Of a stretch of DNA of 64,000 nucleotides, positions 40,237-49,208 are shown one piece after another. Under the pieces are notes generated by a model that was not told where the DNA came from, ran no database searches, and worked only from the letters and a program-made list of their open reading frames with translations. The translations under genes were made by a program, and so were the position numbers. The DNA is from CAWBVG01 sp963792175 (GTDB taxonomy: Bacteria > Acidobacteriota > Vicinamibacteria > Vicinamibacterales > CAVVIG01): the NCBI GenBank assembly GCA_963792175.1, contig CAWBVG010000010.1:36596-100595 (forward strand), read 5' to 3'. How positions within the stretch are numbered: position 1 is the stretch's first letter; each line of letters opens with the position of its first letter.

Positions 40237-40881
40237 TCACGCTACGCAGCAGCGGACTTGCCCCGTCCACGCCGGGTAGAGCTCGTGCTCGAAGCCGAGC
40301 GCCGACAGAATCTTGCCCGCCATGAAATCCGCCAGGTCGTCGAGCGATTTCGGCTGCTGATAGAACGCCGGCATCGCCGGCAGGATCATCGCGCCGGCTT
40401 CCGCGCACAGCACCATGTTGCGCAGCTGCGGCAGGCTCATCGGCGTCTCGCGCGGCACGATGACGAGGCGCCGCTGCTCTTTCATCATCACGTCGGCGGC
40501 GCGCTCGATCAGGTTCCGCGACAGGCCATGCGCGACGGCCGCCAGCGTTTTCATCGAGCACGGCACGATCGCCATCCCGCGACAGCCGTGGCTCCCGCTG
40601 GCCAGCGTCGCCCCCTGATCGCGATTGTTGTGGACCGTCAGCGATCCTGCGGCGACACCGGCGCCGTAGCGCTCGGTCAGGTAGGGCATCAGACGATCGA
40701 CCGACGCGGCGTCCCCGAGTTCGTCCCGGAGCAGCCGCCGGCCGTAGTCGGAAACGATCAGTTCGACGTGCACCGCCCGCTCGAGCAGCGCCGCGAGAGT
40801 ACGGGTGGCGTAGATCGCGCCGCTGGCGCCGGTGATCCCGACCGCGATCGAGACGCGTGCTTCAGCGCGGCCAGGGGCCAT
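40237..40881 (-). CDS. ubiX: UbiX-family flavin prenyltransferase
   Basis: It makes prenylated FMN, the cofactor of UbiD-type decarboxylases. The 214-residue protein shows VGITGASGAIYATRTLAALL, GSHGCRGMAIVPCSMKTLAA (flavin site), VVPRETPMSLPQLRNMVLCA and MPAFYQQPKSLDDLADFMAG. It overlaps the prenyltransferase gene by 20 bases and works with the UbiD-like protein at 47.8-49.2 kb. Confidence 0.95.
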   Translation of the reverse strand: MAPGRAEARVSIAVGITGASGAIYATRTLAALLERAVHVELIVSDYGRRLLRDELGDAASVDRLMPYLTERYGAGVAAGSLTVHNNRDQGATLASGSHGCRGMAIVPCSMKTLAAVAHGLSRNLIERAADVMMKEQRRLVIVPRETPMSLPQLRNMVLCAEAGAMILPAMPAFYQQPKSLDDLADFMAGKILSALGFEHELYPAWTGQVRCCVA

Positions 40882-41725
40882 ACAAGGACACGACGATGAC
40901 GATCAGGTACAGGATGCCGACGTAGCCGTTGAGATCGAACGCGCGCTTGACCTGCGACAGGTCGTCCGCCCGCACCAGCGACTGCTCGTACACCAGCATC
41001 ACGGCCACCGCCGTCACGCCCACAAAGTAGACCGCCCCGAGGGGAGCCACGAAACCGAGCGCCGCGAGACACACGATCGCGACGACGTGCATCGCGCGGG
41101 AGATGGCCAGCGATCCGGCGACGCCGAAACGCACCGGAATCGACCGCAGTCCATGAGCGCGATCGAAGTCCAGGTCCTGACAGGCGTACAGGACATCGAA
41201 GCCGCCGACCCATGTGCCGATCGCGGCCGCGAGCAGCCACGGCTCCCATCCGCCCCGGCCGCCGACTGCCAGCCATCCGCCGACCGGCGCGACCGCCATC
41301 GCCAGACCGAGGAACAGCTGGGTCCACGTGGTGTACCGCTTGGCCAGGGAATACCAGAACACGATGGCGAGCGCCACCGGCGAGAGCGCAAAGCAGATCG
41401 GATTCAGCTGCGCCGCGGCAAAGACGAACACAGCGGATGCGACCAGGACGAATGCGATCGCCTCGCGCGAGCTCATCGTACCGCGCGGCAGCTCGCGGTT
41501 GGCGGTGCGCGGATTGAGCGCGTCCATCCGGGCGTCGACCAGCCGATTGAACCCCATCGCGGCGCTTCGTGCCGCAACCATGGCGACGAGAATCCAGGCG
41601 ACGACGGTCCACGTGAGGGGCACCTGCCGGCTGGCGAGCAGCGCGCCCGCCAGCGCAAACGGCAGCGCAAACACCGAATGGCTGAAGCGCACGAACGACG
41701 CGTAGGTGCGCAGTCGGTCGATCAC
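40862..41725 (-). CDS. UbiA-family polyprenyltransferase (MqnP-like)
   Basis: A membrane prenyltransferase of 287 residues with about eight helices. Active-site aspartates are in NRLVDARMDALNPRTANREL (first Asp-rich motif) and DVLYACQDLDFDRAHGLRS (second). It attaches the polyprenyl tail to the menaquinone ring precursor; the position between mqnX and ubiX points to the futalosine route (MqnP) rather than ubiquinone. GTG start at 41725. Confidence 0.9.
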   Translation of the reverse strand: MIDRLRTYASFVRFSHSVFALPFALAGALLASRQVPLTWTVVAWILVAMVAARSAAMGFNRLVDARMDALNPRTANRELPRGTMSSREAIAFVLVASAVFVFAAAQLNPICFALSPVALAIVFWYSLAKRYTTWTQLFLGLAMAVAPVGGWLAVGGRGGWEPWLLAAAIGTWVGGFDVLYACQDLDFDRAHGLRSIPVRFGVAGSLAISRAMHVVAIVCLAALGFVAPLGAVYFVGVTAVAVMLVYEQSLVRADDLSQVKRAFDLNGYVGILYLIVIVVSLYGPWPR

Positions 41726-41760
41726 GTCAACAGTCCACAGCGGGTAGTCTCAGTTCGCAA

Positions 41761-41822
41761 GTCCCCTAGTCCCCCAGTCCCCATCGTGCACCTGACAGCT
41801 AGCCCCGAGCCCCCAGCCCCGA
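41761..41822. repeat. Tandem words AGTCCCC and GAGCCCC, two short runs
   Basis: Run one is 41761-41782 (gtcccctagtcccccagtcccc). Run two is 41800-41822 (ctagccccgagcccccagccccgac). Run two lies in the mqnX-type gene and encodes its tail SGLGARG and TAG stop. Confidence 0.7.
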
Positions 41823-43040
41823 CTCGATCCCCGAGTCCATCCAACGAATCTGCTCTGGCACAATCCCGCTCACCAAATATTCTTCCACATCGTCGGTACC
41901 GGCCGGTACGGCAACGACCAGCAGGCGGGCGAGCTTTCCCGCTTCAATCGTGCCGAAATCCGCGTCGAATCCGAGCGCCCGGCTGCCCTGCCGCGTCGCG
42001 CTGTCCAGCAGCGTGCCAGCCCGCACCGAAGGCGCGAGCGCGCGCATCGTGGCCAGCTCGGCGAAGACGTTCAGGTCCGGCGCGCTGGCCAGGCTGTCGG
42101 TGCCCACCGCCACGCGCACGCCCGACTCGTAGAAGTCCTCGAGCGGCGGCGCACCCGCGCCGGTGTGGCCGTTGCTGCGCGGGCAGGTGACGAGCGTCGC
42201 GCCGCGCGCCGCCAGACGCTGCAGATCGGCGGTGTCCATCTGCACGCCGTGGACCGCGAGGATCTGTGAGTCCAGGAAGCCGCTGTCGTCGAGAAACTGA
42301 ACCGGCGTCCCGCCCGGCGGTACCCATCCGGGATCCCACGCACCGAGTTCCTCGAGCATCGCGCGCCACGGTCCGCCGCCGGTGCGGATGAACTCGATTT
42401 CCTCCGCGGATTCGGACAGGTGAACACTGCACGGTGAGAACGGGTGGTGGTCAATGGCCTGCCGGATCGCGCGAAACACGAGCGGCCCGACCGAATACGG
42501 GGCATGGGCGGCGAGGCTCGCTCTCACGCGGTCCGCCGGCGCCAGCGATTCGAGCGTACGCGTCGCCTCGTCGACGAACGCGCGCGGGTCGGCGGTGTTG
42601 AACCGAATCAGTTCGAAGAACACGACGCCGGCGAGCGGACTGCGTGCGAGCCGGTCGAACGTGACGAGCGTGTTGCTGATGTCGCCCACGATCGCCGTCC
42701 CGCACGCGAGCGACTCGTCGATCGCGCGGTCGATCGCGTCGAGAATTTCCGGTGCCTTCGGATCCGGCTGACGGCGGCGGGCGGCGATGATCGCTCGGAT
42801 CCAGGTGACGAATTGTGGCGCCGGCGGCACCTCGTCGCGAAGATACGACAGCTCCAGATGCGTATGCGCGTTCACCAGCCCTGGCAGCACGGCGGCGTCG
42901 CCGAGATCGATCTGCGGTGCGGCATTGGCGGGAGCGCGCTTCGACACGGCGACGATGCGCCCCCGATCCACGGTCACCCAGCCATCGCGCACCGGGGGCT
43001 CGACGATGGGAACAATCCACGCCGCGTGGTAGTGGATCAA
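41799..43040 (-). CDS. Aminodeoxyfutalosine deaminase-type amidohydrolase (MqnX-like)
   Basis: An amidohydrolase of about 413 residues. It starts with TTG at 43040, whose bases overlap the mqnC stop (TTGA). Metal and substrate motifs: PGLVNAHTHLELSYLRDEVP, ACGTAIVGDISNT, SLAAHAPYSVGPLVFRAIRQ, SVHLSESAEEIEFI, AVHGVQMDTADLQRLA and GVRVAVGTDSLASAPDLNVF. In the futalosine cluster this family removes ammonia from aminodeoxyfutalosine. The last seven residues are encoded by a tandem repeat. A longer in-frame reading up to 43892 lies inside mqnC and is not real. Confidence 0.85.
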   Translation of the reverse strand: MIHYHAAWIVPIVEPPVRDGWVTVDRGRIVAVSKRAPANAAPQIDLGDAAVLPGLVNAHTHLELSYLRDEVPPAPQFVTWIRAIIAARRRQPDPKAPEILDAIDRAIDESLACGTAIVGDISNTLVTFDRLARSPLAGVVFFELIRFNTADPRAFVDEATRTLESLAPADRVRASLAAHAPYSVGPLVFRAIRQAIDHHPFSPCSVHLSESAEEIEFIRTGGGPWRAMLEELGAWDPGWVPPGGTPVQFLDDSGFLDSQILAVHGVQMDTADLQRLAARGATLVTCPRSNGHTGAGAPPLEDFYESGVRVAVGTDSLASAPDLNVFAELATMRALAPSVRAGTLLDSATRQGSRALGFDADFGTIEAGKLARLLVVAVPAGTDDVEEYLVSGIVPEQIRWMDSGIESGLGARG

Positions 43041-44245
43041 CGTGGAATGACGCGGAGCTGCTTGCCGGCACGGCTGCGCGCCGGGTACTGCTTCAGCTCC
43101 TCGGGCACCGTGGTGTCGCCGTCTTCGCGCGCGGTCGCCAGCTCGAGCATGCGCGGAATCTCGCGCTCGCGAAAGATCGGTGCGCCAAGTCGCTCGTAAT
43201 GCATGTTGCGGCGGCTCGCCTCGAAGCCGGCATCCTCGATGTTGCGGACGATCTCGACTTCGTCCATGCAGTAGCTCGCGCCGGCGGCGCGAACGACGTT
43301 TTCCTCGATCATCACGCTGCCCATGTCGTTGGCGCCGTATGCCAGGCTCAGCTGTCCGACCTTGCCGCCCTGGGTGACCCACGACGCCTGCAGGTTGTCG
43401 AAGTTGTCGAGCACGATGCGGGCCAGGGCGAGCGTGCGGAGGTAGTCGACGCCGGTCGCTTCGGTGCCGGCGAGCTCCGTGTGATCCGGCTGATAGCTCC
43501 ACGTGATGAAGGCGGTGAAGCCGCCGGTTTCGTCCTGGAGATCGCGCAGACGCAGCAGGTGCTCGACGCGTTCTTCGTCCGTCTCGACGGTGCCGTACAT
43601 CATCGTCGCGGTCGTCCGCAGTCCCGCCCGGTGCGCGTGGCGCATCACGTCGAGCCATTCGTCCGCGGTCGCCTTGCCGATGCAGTGCAGCAGCGCGCGG
43701 ACGCGATCCACCAGGATCTCCGCGCCCCCGCCCGGAATGCTGTCGAGACCGGCCGCAATCAGGCGATCGATCACGGCGGGCACCGGGAGTTGGGAGAGCC
43801 GCGACAGGTGGATGACTTCGGGCGGGGACAGCGCGTGGAGCTTGAACGTCGGATAGCGCTGCTTGATGGCGCGGAACAGATCCTCGTACCACGTCAGCGG
43901 CAGGTCGGGATTGTGGCCGCCCTGCAGGAGCAGCTGCACTCCACCGACGGCGATCGTCTCGTCAACCTTCCGGAACAGCTCGTCGAACCCGAGGACGTAG
44001 CCTTCCGATGATCCGACAGGACGATAGAACGCGCAGAAGTTGCACTTCGCCACGCAGACGTTGGTGTAGTTGACGTTGCGGTCGATGATGTAGGTAACGA
44101 TGCCGTCGGGATGCTTGCGGGCCCGGATGCGATCGGCGAGCTGTCCGAGCAGCGCCGTCGGCGCGCGGCGATAGAGTTCGAGCGCCTCGTCCTCGCTGAC
44201 GCGTTCGCCCGCCCGCACCTTCGCCGCAATCGTATCGATGGTCAT
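43037..44245 (-). CDS. mqnC: Cyclic dehypoxanthinyl futalosine synthase
   Basis: A radical-SAM enzyme of 402 residues. The [4Fe-4S] motif is CVAKCNFCAF. It starts MTIDTIAAKVRAGERVSEDE (ATG 44245, overlapping the mqnA stop as TGATG). Other conserved parts: IIDRNVNYTNVCVAKCNFCA, LLLQGGHNPDLPLTWYEDLF, AGLDSIPGGGAEILVDRVRA, TATMMYGTVETDEERVEHLL, AFITWSYQPDHTEL and SVMIEENVVRAAGASYCM. It cyclises dehypoxanthine futalosine. Confidence 0.96.
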   Translation of the reverse strand: MTIDTIAAKVRAGERVSEDEALELYRRAPTALLGQLADRIRARKHPDGIVTYIIDRNVNYTNVCVAKCNFCAFYRPVGSSEGYVLGFDELFRKVDETIAVGGVQLLLQGGHNPDLPLTWYEDLFRAIKQRYPTFKLHALSPPEVIHLSRLSQLPVPAVIDRLIAAGLDSIPGGGAEILVDRVRALLHCIGKATADEWLDVMRHAHRAGLRTTATMMYGTVETDEERVEHLLRLRDLQDETGGFTAFITWSYQPDHTELAGTEATGVDYLRTLALARIVLDNFDNLQASWVTQGGKVGQLSLAYGANDMGSVMIEENVVRAAGASYCMDEVEIVRNIEDAGFEASRRNMHYERLGAPIFREREIPRMLELATAREDGDTTVPEELKQYPARSRAGKQLRVIPR

Positions 44246-45113
44246 CAATAGAACCGAAGGGCGTTCTCTTGCTCCACCACGCCGGCCTCGACCGCGTAGC
44301 GATAGAACAACTCGAGCGCCGCGCGCTCGTCCTCGCCGAGATGGTACTTGATATTATCCCGCAGGTACGCCGCGCCGACCGCCTGGTGGGCCGGCGAGTC
44401 GGGGAAGTACTCCCGCGCGATGGCGTCGCTGCAGGCGACGCCGGCGTCGCGCGCGCGGCCGAGCGCCCGCACGTCGTCGTCGTTCAACGCATCCGGCCGT
44501 CCCGCCCAGAACGCCCAGACGAACGGCAACCCGGTCATCGTCGACCACGCTTCGCCGAGGTCGATCTTCTCCAGTCGGGGCTGGGGGCTGGGGCCGGCGG
44601 ATCACGGACGTCGGGGCTCGGGGCTAGCTGTGTGGGCCGAGCACTGGTCCAGTTCTCGTGATCGAGCAGGAGCGCGTTGTCGCCGATCAGCAGCGCCGCA
44701 TCGCAGTGACCGAGCATGTCCGCCAGATCCGGACCGCGAGATTCCAGCGCCGGCCGAATCCTGAAGCGCCGCGCGCAGAGCACGCTGACGAGCGCAACGG
44801 AGGTGCGCGAGCTCGTATCCAGCGCGATCGATCGAACGTCGGCGATCGGCCTGGTCGTATAGATCGCGACCGAGTCGACGGGACCGCGAGAGGCGATGGC
44901 CAGATCGGGAGCGATTCGGTACACACCGCCGCGCAGGTACTCGATCGACGGGATGAGGCCGACGTCGATGGCGCCCTCATGGAGCAGACGCGCGCATTCC
45001 GAGGGCACGTCGTAGCGCAGATCGAACCGCGGCGAAACGTCGAGACCGTAGACCAGCGGCCGGGCATTCAGATACCCGACGGCGCCCAGGCGAACGCGGG
45101 TCGTACCGCTCAC
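44245..45113 (-). CDS. mqnA: Chorismate dehydratase, frame broken at a repeat
   Basis: MqnA turns chorismate into 3-[(1-carboxyvinyl)oxy]benzoate, the first step of the futalosine pathway. GTG start at 45113 (MSGTTRVRLGAVGYLNARPL, VYGLDVSPRFDLRYDVPSEC). It continues IALDTSSRTSVALVSVLCAR and GHCDAALLIGDNALLLDHEN. A tandem repeat (44573-44629) then interrupts the gene and the frame shifts by one base; the protein resumes as EKIDLGEAWSTMTGLPFVWA and ends QENALRFY. Relatives have only a few residues between LLLD and KIDLGEAW. Either a base error lies in the repeat or the enzyme is broken. Confidence 0.88.
44573..44629. repeat. Tandem repeat inside mqnA (CCCCGAGCCCC word)
   Basis: On the gene strand: ctagccccgagccccgac, a 15-base link, then cccagcccccagccccgac. 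The word is the same as at 41800-41822. It inserts about 19 extra codons of Pro/Ala/Ser-rich text and spoils the mqnA frame by one base. Confidence 0.7.
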
Positions 45114-45985
45114 TGCGAGGAGACGTCCGACGTCGCGCGACGCATAGGCTCGAACCGTCCGTTCCGCTCCACCGGCTCCTGACCGGCGGCGCGGATGTTG
45201 CGGCGAATCTCTTCGAGCGGCGCGCGGCGCCGCCCCTCGGTCGTTTCCGCGTCGGGCGACACCGCGTCGACATCGTCCGCGCCGACGGTGAGCGCGACCT
45301 GCGCGAGCTTGGGGCCGTACAACGACCAGTCCACCTGAATCGACGGCACGTTGTCCACGATGACCCTGGCGAGCGCGACGTGCTTCACATCGTCGTAGCC
45401 GGTGCTCGGCGCGGCGGAGTTCGTTCGACGCGGCAGCGGCGCGAAGGCGCGGATGACCGCGACCGCTCGCTGGAGATCGGCGACCGCCTTCAGCAGCGGC
45501 AGACGATCGGGCGACGGCGATTGATGCACGGTCAGGCGCGCGAGCGCCAGCCCGGAAATATTCACTTCTTCCACCGATCGCCGCGGATCCTGCAGCCGGT
45601 CGAACGGAGCCTCCGCGACCATCTCCAGGCCGGCGGCGTGCAGCTCTTCGAGCAGCGCTCGAAGCGTGACGCCATCGCCCGCAGCCAGGACTTCCAGATC
45701 GGCGAGCGAGAACGCGGAGACGACCCTCCCCTGCGCCTGCGCCATCACCTGCCGCACCCGGTCGACGGCCGCGGCGCGGGTCGCGGGGGCGCCGACGATC
45801 CGGACTTCGCCCGCACCAGCGGGAATCGCCATCGGCGCACCCGTGTCGGCCGCAACGTCGGCGACACGGACAAAGGTGGTGTTCAACGCGTGCCGCTGGC
45901 GGCGCAGATCGTCCGCCAGCATGCCGAGGCTGATGATGTCGTGCGTGGCCGCGAGGCTGGTGAGCTCCTGCTCCGAGACCGCCAT
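45110..45985 (-). CDS. MqnE-like protein without the radical-SAM cysteine motif
   Basis: A 291-residue protein resembling aminofutalosine synthase MqnE. The N terminus THDIISLGMLADDLRRQRHA matches the family segment that precedes the iron-sulfur site, but no CxxxCxxC follows; the protein has no cysteine at all. The C-terminal part matches well: GYDDVKHVALARVIVDNVPS, IQVDWSLYGPKLAQVALTVG and ADDVDAVSP. It is about 80 residues shorter than usual. The frame is intact, so the loss is not a sequencing break. It is the first Mqn-type gene of the operon and overlaps mqnA (GTGA). A regulatory, scaffold or substrate-channelling role is a guess. Confidence 0.75.
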   Translation of the reverse strand: MAVSEQELTSLAATHDIISLGMLADDLRRQRHALNTTFVRVADVAADTGAPMAIPAGAGEVRIVGAPATRAAAVDRVRQVMAQAQGRVVSAFSLADLEVLAAGDGVTLRALLEELHAAGLEMVAEAPFDRLQDPRRSVEEVNISGLALARLTVHQSPSPDRLPLLKAVADLQRAVAVIRAFAPLPRRTNSAAPSTGYDDVKHVALARVIVDNVPSIQVDWSLYGPKLAQVALTVGADDVDAVSPDAETTEGRRRAPLEEIRRNIRAAGQEPVERNGRFEPMRRATSDVSSQ

Positions 45986-45995
45986 CCGATCGAGC

Positions 45996-46551
45996 TTACG
46001 ACAGCGTCGGGCCGAAGAACAAGCCGAGGACGACCGCGATGGTCAGGGCGAGCGCCCACCCGAGGACGCAGACGGCTATCGCGCGCGTGGTATGCCGATA
46101 GTCCAGCGCCTGCCGGACGGCGACCACCATGGCGGCAAGCATCCAGACGGCCGACAGGGCGAACACCGGAATCGCAATCGGCGTAATGACGCCCAACACC
46201 CGGAGGAGACCCGGCGTGGAGGCAAAGCCGATCGTCCGCAGCAGCTCGCCGACGTCCCCGCGCGTTTGAGGTTCGGGGATCAGTCTGGCGCCGATCTCGA
46301 AGGTCACCAGCGCCCATGCGGCCCACGTCATCAACGCGACAATGCTGATGAAGACGATGCTTTGGAAGGATCCACCGCCGAGGCCGCGCGCGCCGATGCC
46401 CGCCGACAGGCTCGACAGGAGCACGACGCAGCAGTGCCTGCCCGGTCGCGGTGCGATCGGCCTCGACTTCTTCGTAAATCGCTGTGTCGAGCGCAGCCGC
46501 CCCGATGAGCCGCATCACGAAGTTGTTAGGCCTAGCGGTTGTGGTGGCCAT
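45996..46551 (-). CDS. Yip1-family membrane protein, one frameshift
   Basis: About 185 residues with four to five helices. It starts MATTTARPNNFVMRLIGAAA at 46551 (an ATG at 46563 is also possible). After a frame change near 46427: LLSSLSAGIGARGLGGGSFQ, IVFISIVALMTWAAWALVTF, GFASTPGLLRVLGVITPIAI and CVLGWALALTIAVVLGLFFG. These fit the Yip1 domain. The function is unknown; it lies 10 bases upstream of the MqnE-like gene and may be co-transcribed. Confidence 0.7.
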
Positions 46552-46576
46552 ACGGATCCTCATGCAAAGAACAGCC

Positions 46577-46694
46577 CAGCCGGGGCTAGGGGCTTGGGGC
46601 TAGCCGCCGCAGCGAATCGGAACGTGCGCGAAGGCGGACTTGCCCGCCGAAGCTCGCCGGGTTACCGTGCGAGCGAAGGCGGGTCCGCCCGGCC
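46577..46694. repeat. GGGGCTA words plus GCGAAGGCGG palindrome
   Basis: 46577-46606 holds ggggctaggggcttggggctag. 46629-46694 holds two copies of gcgaaggcgg(a/g)..gcccgcc facing each other through agctcg and cgagc. The metallo-hydrolase gene ends inside this second palindrome. Confidence 0.7.
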
Positions 46695-47714
46695 CTCCAT
46701 GACCTCGTAAATGCGCGCCATCGCCGCCGGGTTGATCCCCGGCGCGCTAATCGACTGGTAATGCGCCTTGTGCGCCGTCATGTCAACGCGCTTCGCGGCA
46801 TCGGCCGCCGGAACCTTCTGGTCGTGCAGCGCCGACGACTGCTTCCACAGGTCGCGCAGGTACTCCTGGAACCAGTCGATCCGCTCCTTGCCCTTGAACG
46901 GCTCGCCATGGCCGGGTATGACATCGACGAAATCGATCGACTTCAGCTTCTCGAGCGCGTCCGGCCATTCGTTGACGTAGCCGTCAATGAGGTTGGCGAT
47001 CTGATTCACCAGCAGATCGCCCGTGCACAGCACGCGTTCTTTCGGCAGATAGACCACGACGTCGCCTCCGGTGTGGCCGCGGCCGAGATACAGCAGTCGA
47101 ATCTCGCGATCCCCGCGAAACAGCGTCATCCGATCGTCGAGCGTCACGCTGGGCGGTGTCGGCCTGGTTTCGCTGATCTGCTGACTGAATGTCTGCTGAT
47201 TCCTGAGCTGCTGCTCGAGCCGCGCCTTGGCGCTCGCGTCGGTCTCCGCCGCTGCGCGCGCCCTGAGATCCTCGATCTGTTTCGGCATCCCCGCCAGGAG
47301 TTCCGCGAACATGCCCTTCTGCAGAATCTCCGCGGTCAGCTTCCGGCGAGTGAATTCGTGGCCGATGATCTCGACCGGTGGTCCGAACACCTGGTTGCCG
47401 CTGGCGTGGTCGTAGTGGAAATGCGTGTTGACCAGGAAACGGACGGGTTTGTCGGTCAGCGTCTTCAGCTCCTTCAGGAGCGCGCGCGCCGCCTCCGGTG
47501 AAATGTGCGAGTCGACGACGAGGACATCGTCCTGATTGACGATGACCGCCGAGTTCGAGCCGACGTTCGGCACGCCGGACCCTATCGCGCTGTAGATGCC
47601 AGGCGCGATCTGCGTGAACTTGTGAGCCGGCTGCGGCGCCGGGGTCTGCGCCTGAGAGGCGAGCGCGCCGATGCCGAGCAAGCCGGCAAGCGACGCCAGT
47701 CGAATGCGATTCAT
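46662..47714 (-). CDS. Exported metallo-beta-lactamase-fold hydrolase
   Basis: A 350-residue zinc hydrolase with a signal peptide (MNRIRLASLAGLLGIGALAS, QAQ). The metal motif is NTHFHYDHASGN; further ligands are in YLGRGHTGGDVVVYLPKERV and VIPGHGEPFKGKERIDWF. Family members have diverse substrates (lactonase, quinone-processing, beta-lactamase-like), so the reaction is unknown. The C-terminal tail RADPPSLAR and its stop are encoded by a palindromic repeat, so the ancestral end probably lay at about EVMEG. Confidence 0.88.
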   Translation of the reverse strand: MNRIRLASLAGLLGIGALASQAQTPAPQPAHKFTQIAPGIYSAIGSGVPNVGSNSAVIVNQDDVLVVDSHISPEAARALLKELKTLTDKPVRFLVNTHFHYDHASGNQVFGPPVEIIGHEFTRRKLTAEILQKGMFAELLAGMPKQIEDLRARAAAETDASAKARLEQQLRNQQTFSQQISETRPTPPSVTLDDRMTLFRGDREIRLLYLGRGHTGGDVVVYLPKERVLCTGDLLVNQIANLIDGYVNEWPDALEKLKSIDFVDVIPGHGEPFKGKERIDWFQEYLRDLWKQSSALHDQKVPAADAAKRVDMTAHKAHYQSISAPGINPAAMARIYEVMEGRADPPSLAR

Positions 47715-47756
47715 GGCGCACAGTATGCCTCAAGCAGGTCTGGCCGAAGCCAGACA

Positions 47757-49204
47757 CTACCTACGAGGCAGACGCGCCACGATATCGGCCGCTCGGCGCC
47801 CGGCGGCTTCCGTGGTCTTGACGCGCGCGGGCCAGTTGCGCGTATAGCCTTCAGACGCCCACTTCTTCGTCGCGTCGATCCCCATCTTGCCGCCATAGGC
47901 GGGCAGATCCGCCGCGTCGTCCAGATCGTCCACCGGTCCCTTCGTCATCTGAATGTCGCGCAGCGGATCCATGTGGGTGCCGACGATCCACGCGACCTGA
48001 CTGACATCGTGCACGTCCACGTCCTTGTCGACGACGACGATGGTCTTGGAGAACATCAGCTGACCGAGGCCCCAGAACGCGTTCATGATCTTGCGCGCGT
48101 GGCCGGGATACCGCTTGTCGATCGAGACGAGCACCAGGTTGTGGAAGATGCCTTCAGCCGGGAAATGCATGTCGACGATTTCGGGCAGCGTCTTGCGGAT
48201 CATCGGCAGAAAGATCCGCTCGCTGGCCAGGCCGAGGTAATAGTCCTCCATCGGCGGCACGCCGACCACGGTCGTGAGGTAGGTCGGCTTCTTTCTGTGC
48301 GTGACGCAGGTGAGGTGAAACACCGGGAAGTCGTCGGGCTGCGAATACGAGCCCGGTGTGATCGCCGAATGGACCCTCCCGGCGCCGCTCGCCCGGCTCG
48401 ACGTATCCCTCGAGGACGATATGCGAGCTGGCGGGCACTTCGAGATCGACGGTGATGCATTTCACGAGCTCGATCCGCCGGCGCGACAGAAAGCCGCCCA
48501 GCAGGAGCTCGTCGAGCCCTTCGGGCATCGGTGCAGTGGCGCAGATACGGCAGCACGGGCTCGGCGCCCAGCGCGACGGCGACTTCGAGCCGCCGCCCGA
48601 GACGTTCCGCGACGCGGTAATGCTGTGCGCCCCCCTTGTGGCGCTGCCAGTGCATGCCGGTGGTGCGGCCGTCGAAGACCTGCATGCGGTACGTGCCGAT
48701 GTTGCGCATGCCGGTTTCCGGATCTTTCGTGAACACCAGCGGAAACGTGATGAACTTACCGCCGTCGTCCGGCCAGCATTTCAGGATCGGAAACAGGTCG
48801 AGCGTGCCGTCGCGGCTGACGACCTCCTGACACGCCGCGTCCTTGACGGTCTTCGGCATCAGGTCGCGCAGCCGGCCGACCATCGGCAGCATCTTCAGCG
48901 CGTCCATGATGCCTTCGGGCATCTGCGGCGTCATCAGCTCGTCGATCTCTTTCGCCAGGTCGTCGAGCGTCTTCACGCCAAGCGCCAGGCACATGCGCTC
49001 GTTCGATCCGTACAGGTTGGTCACCGCGGCGATGTCGAACCCGGTGGGCTTCTCGAACAGCAGCGCCGGTCCGCCACCCGGGAGCTTGCACGCGCGATCG
49101 GTCACCGCCGCAATCTCGAGATCGGGGCTCACCGGCTCCGGCACGCGCGCCAGCAGCCGCCGTTTGTCGAGGTCCGAGAGGAAGTCGGTGAGATCGGAAT
49201 ACAT
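47757..49204 (-). CDS. ubiD: UbiD-family decarboxylase, two frameshifts
   Basis: A prenyl-FMN-dependent decarboxylase of about 480 residues. It starts MYSDLTDFLSDLDKRRLLAR at 49204. Motifs: CWPDDGGKFITFPLVFTKDP, NIGTYRMQVFDGRTTGMHWQ with RHKGGAQHYR, then after a shift near 48545 KCITVDLEVPASSHIVLEGY and EPGERRREGPFGDHTG. A second shift near 48360 leads to FHLTCVTHRKKPTYLTTVVG and PPMEDYYLGLASERIFLPMI. The E-D-H catalytic residues appear present. With UbiX and the UbiA-type protein it would serve late steps of menaquinone synthesis. Confidence 0.92.
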
Positions 49205-49208
49205 GCGT

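Noticed and set aside
41799..43892. N-terminally extended amidohydrolase of 697 residues
   Set aside because: The extension overlaps mqnC out of frame; the TTG at 43040 gives the expected length and couples to the mqnC stop.
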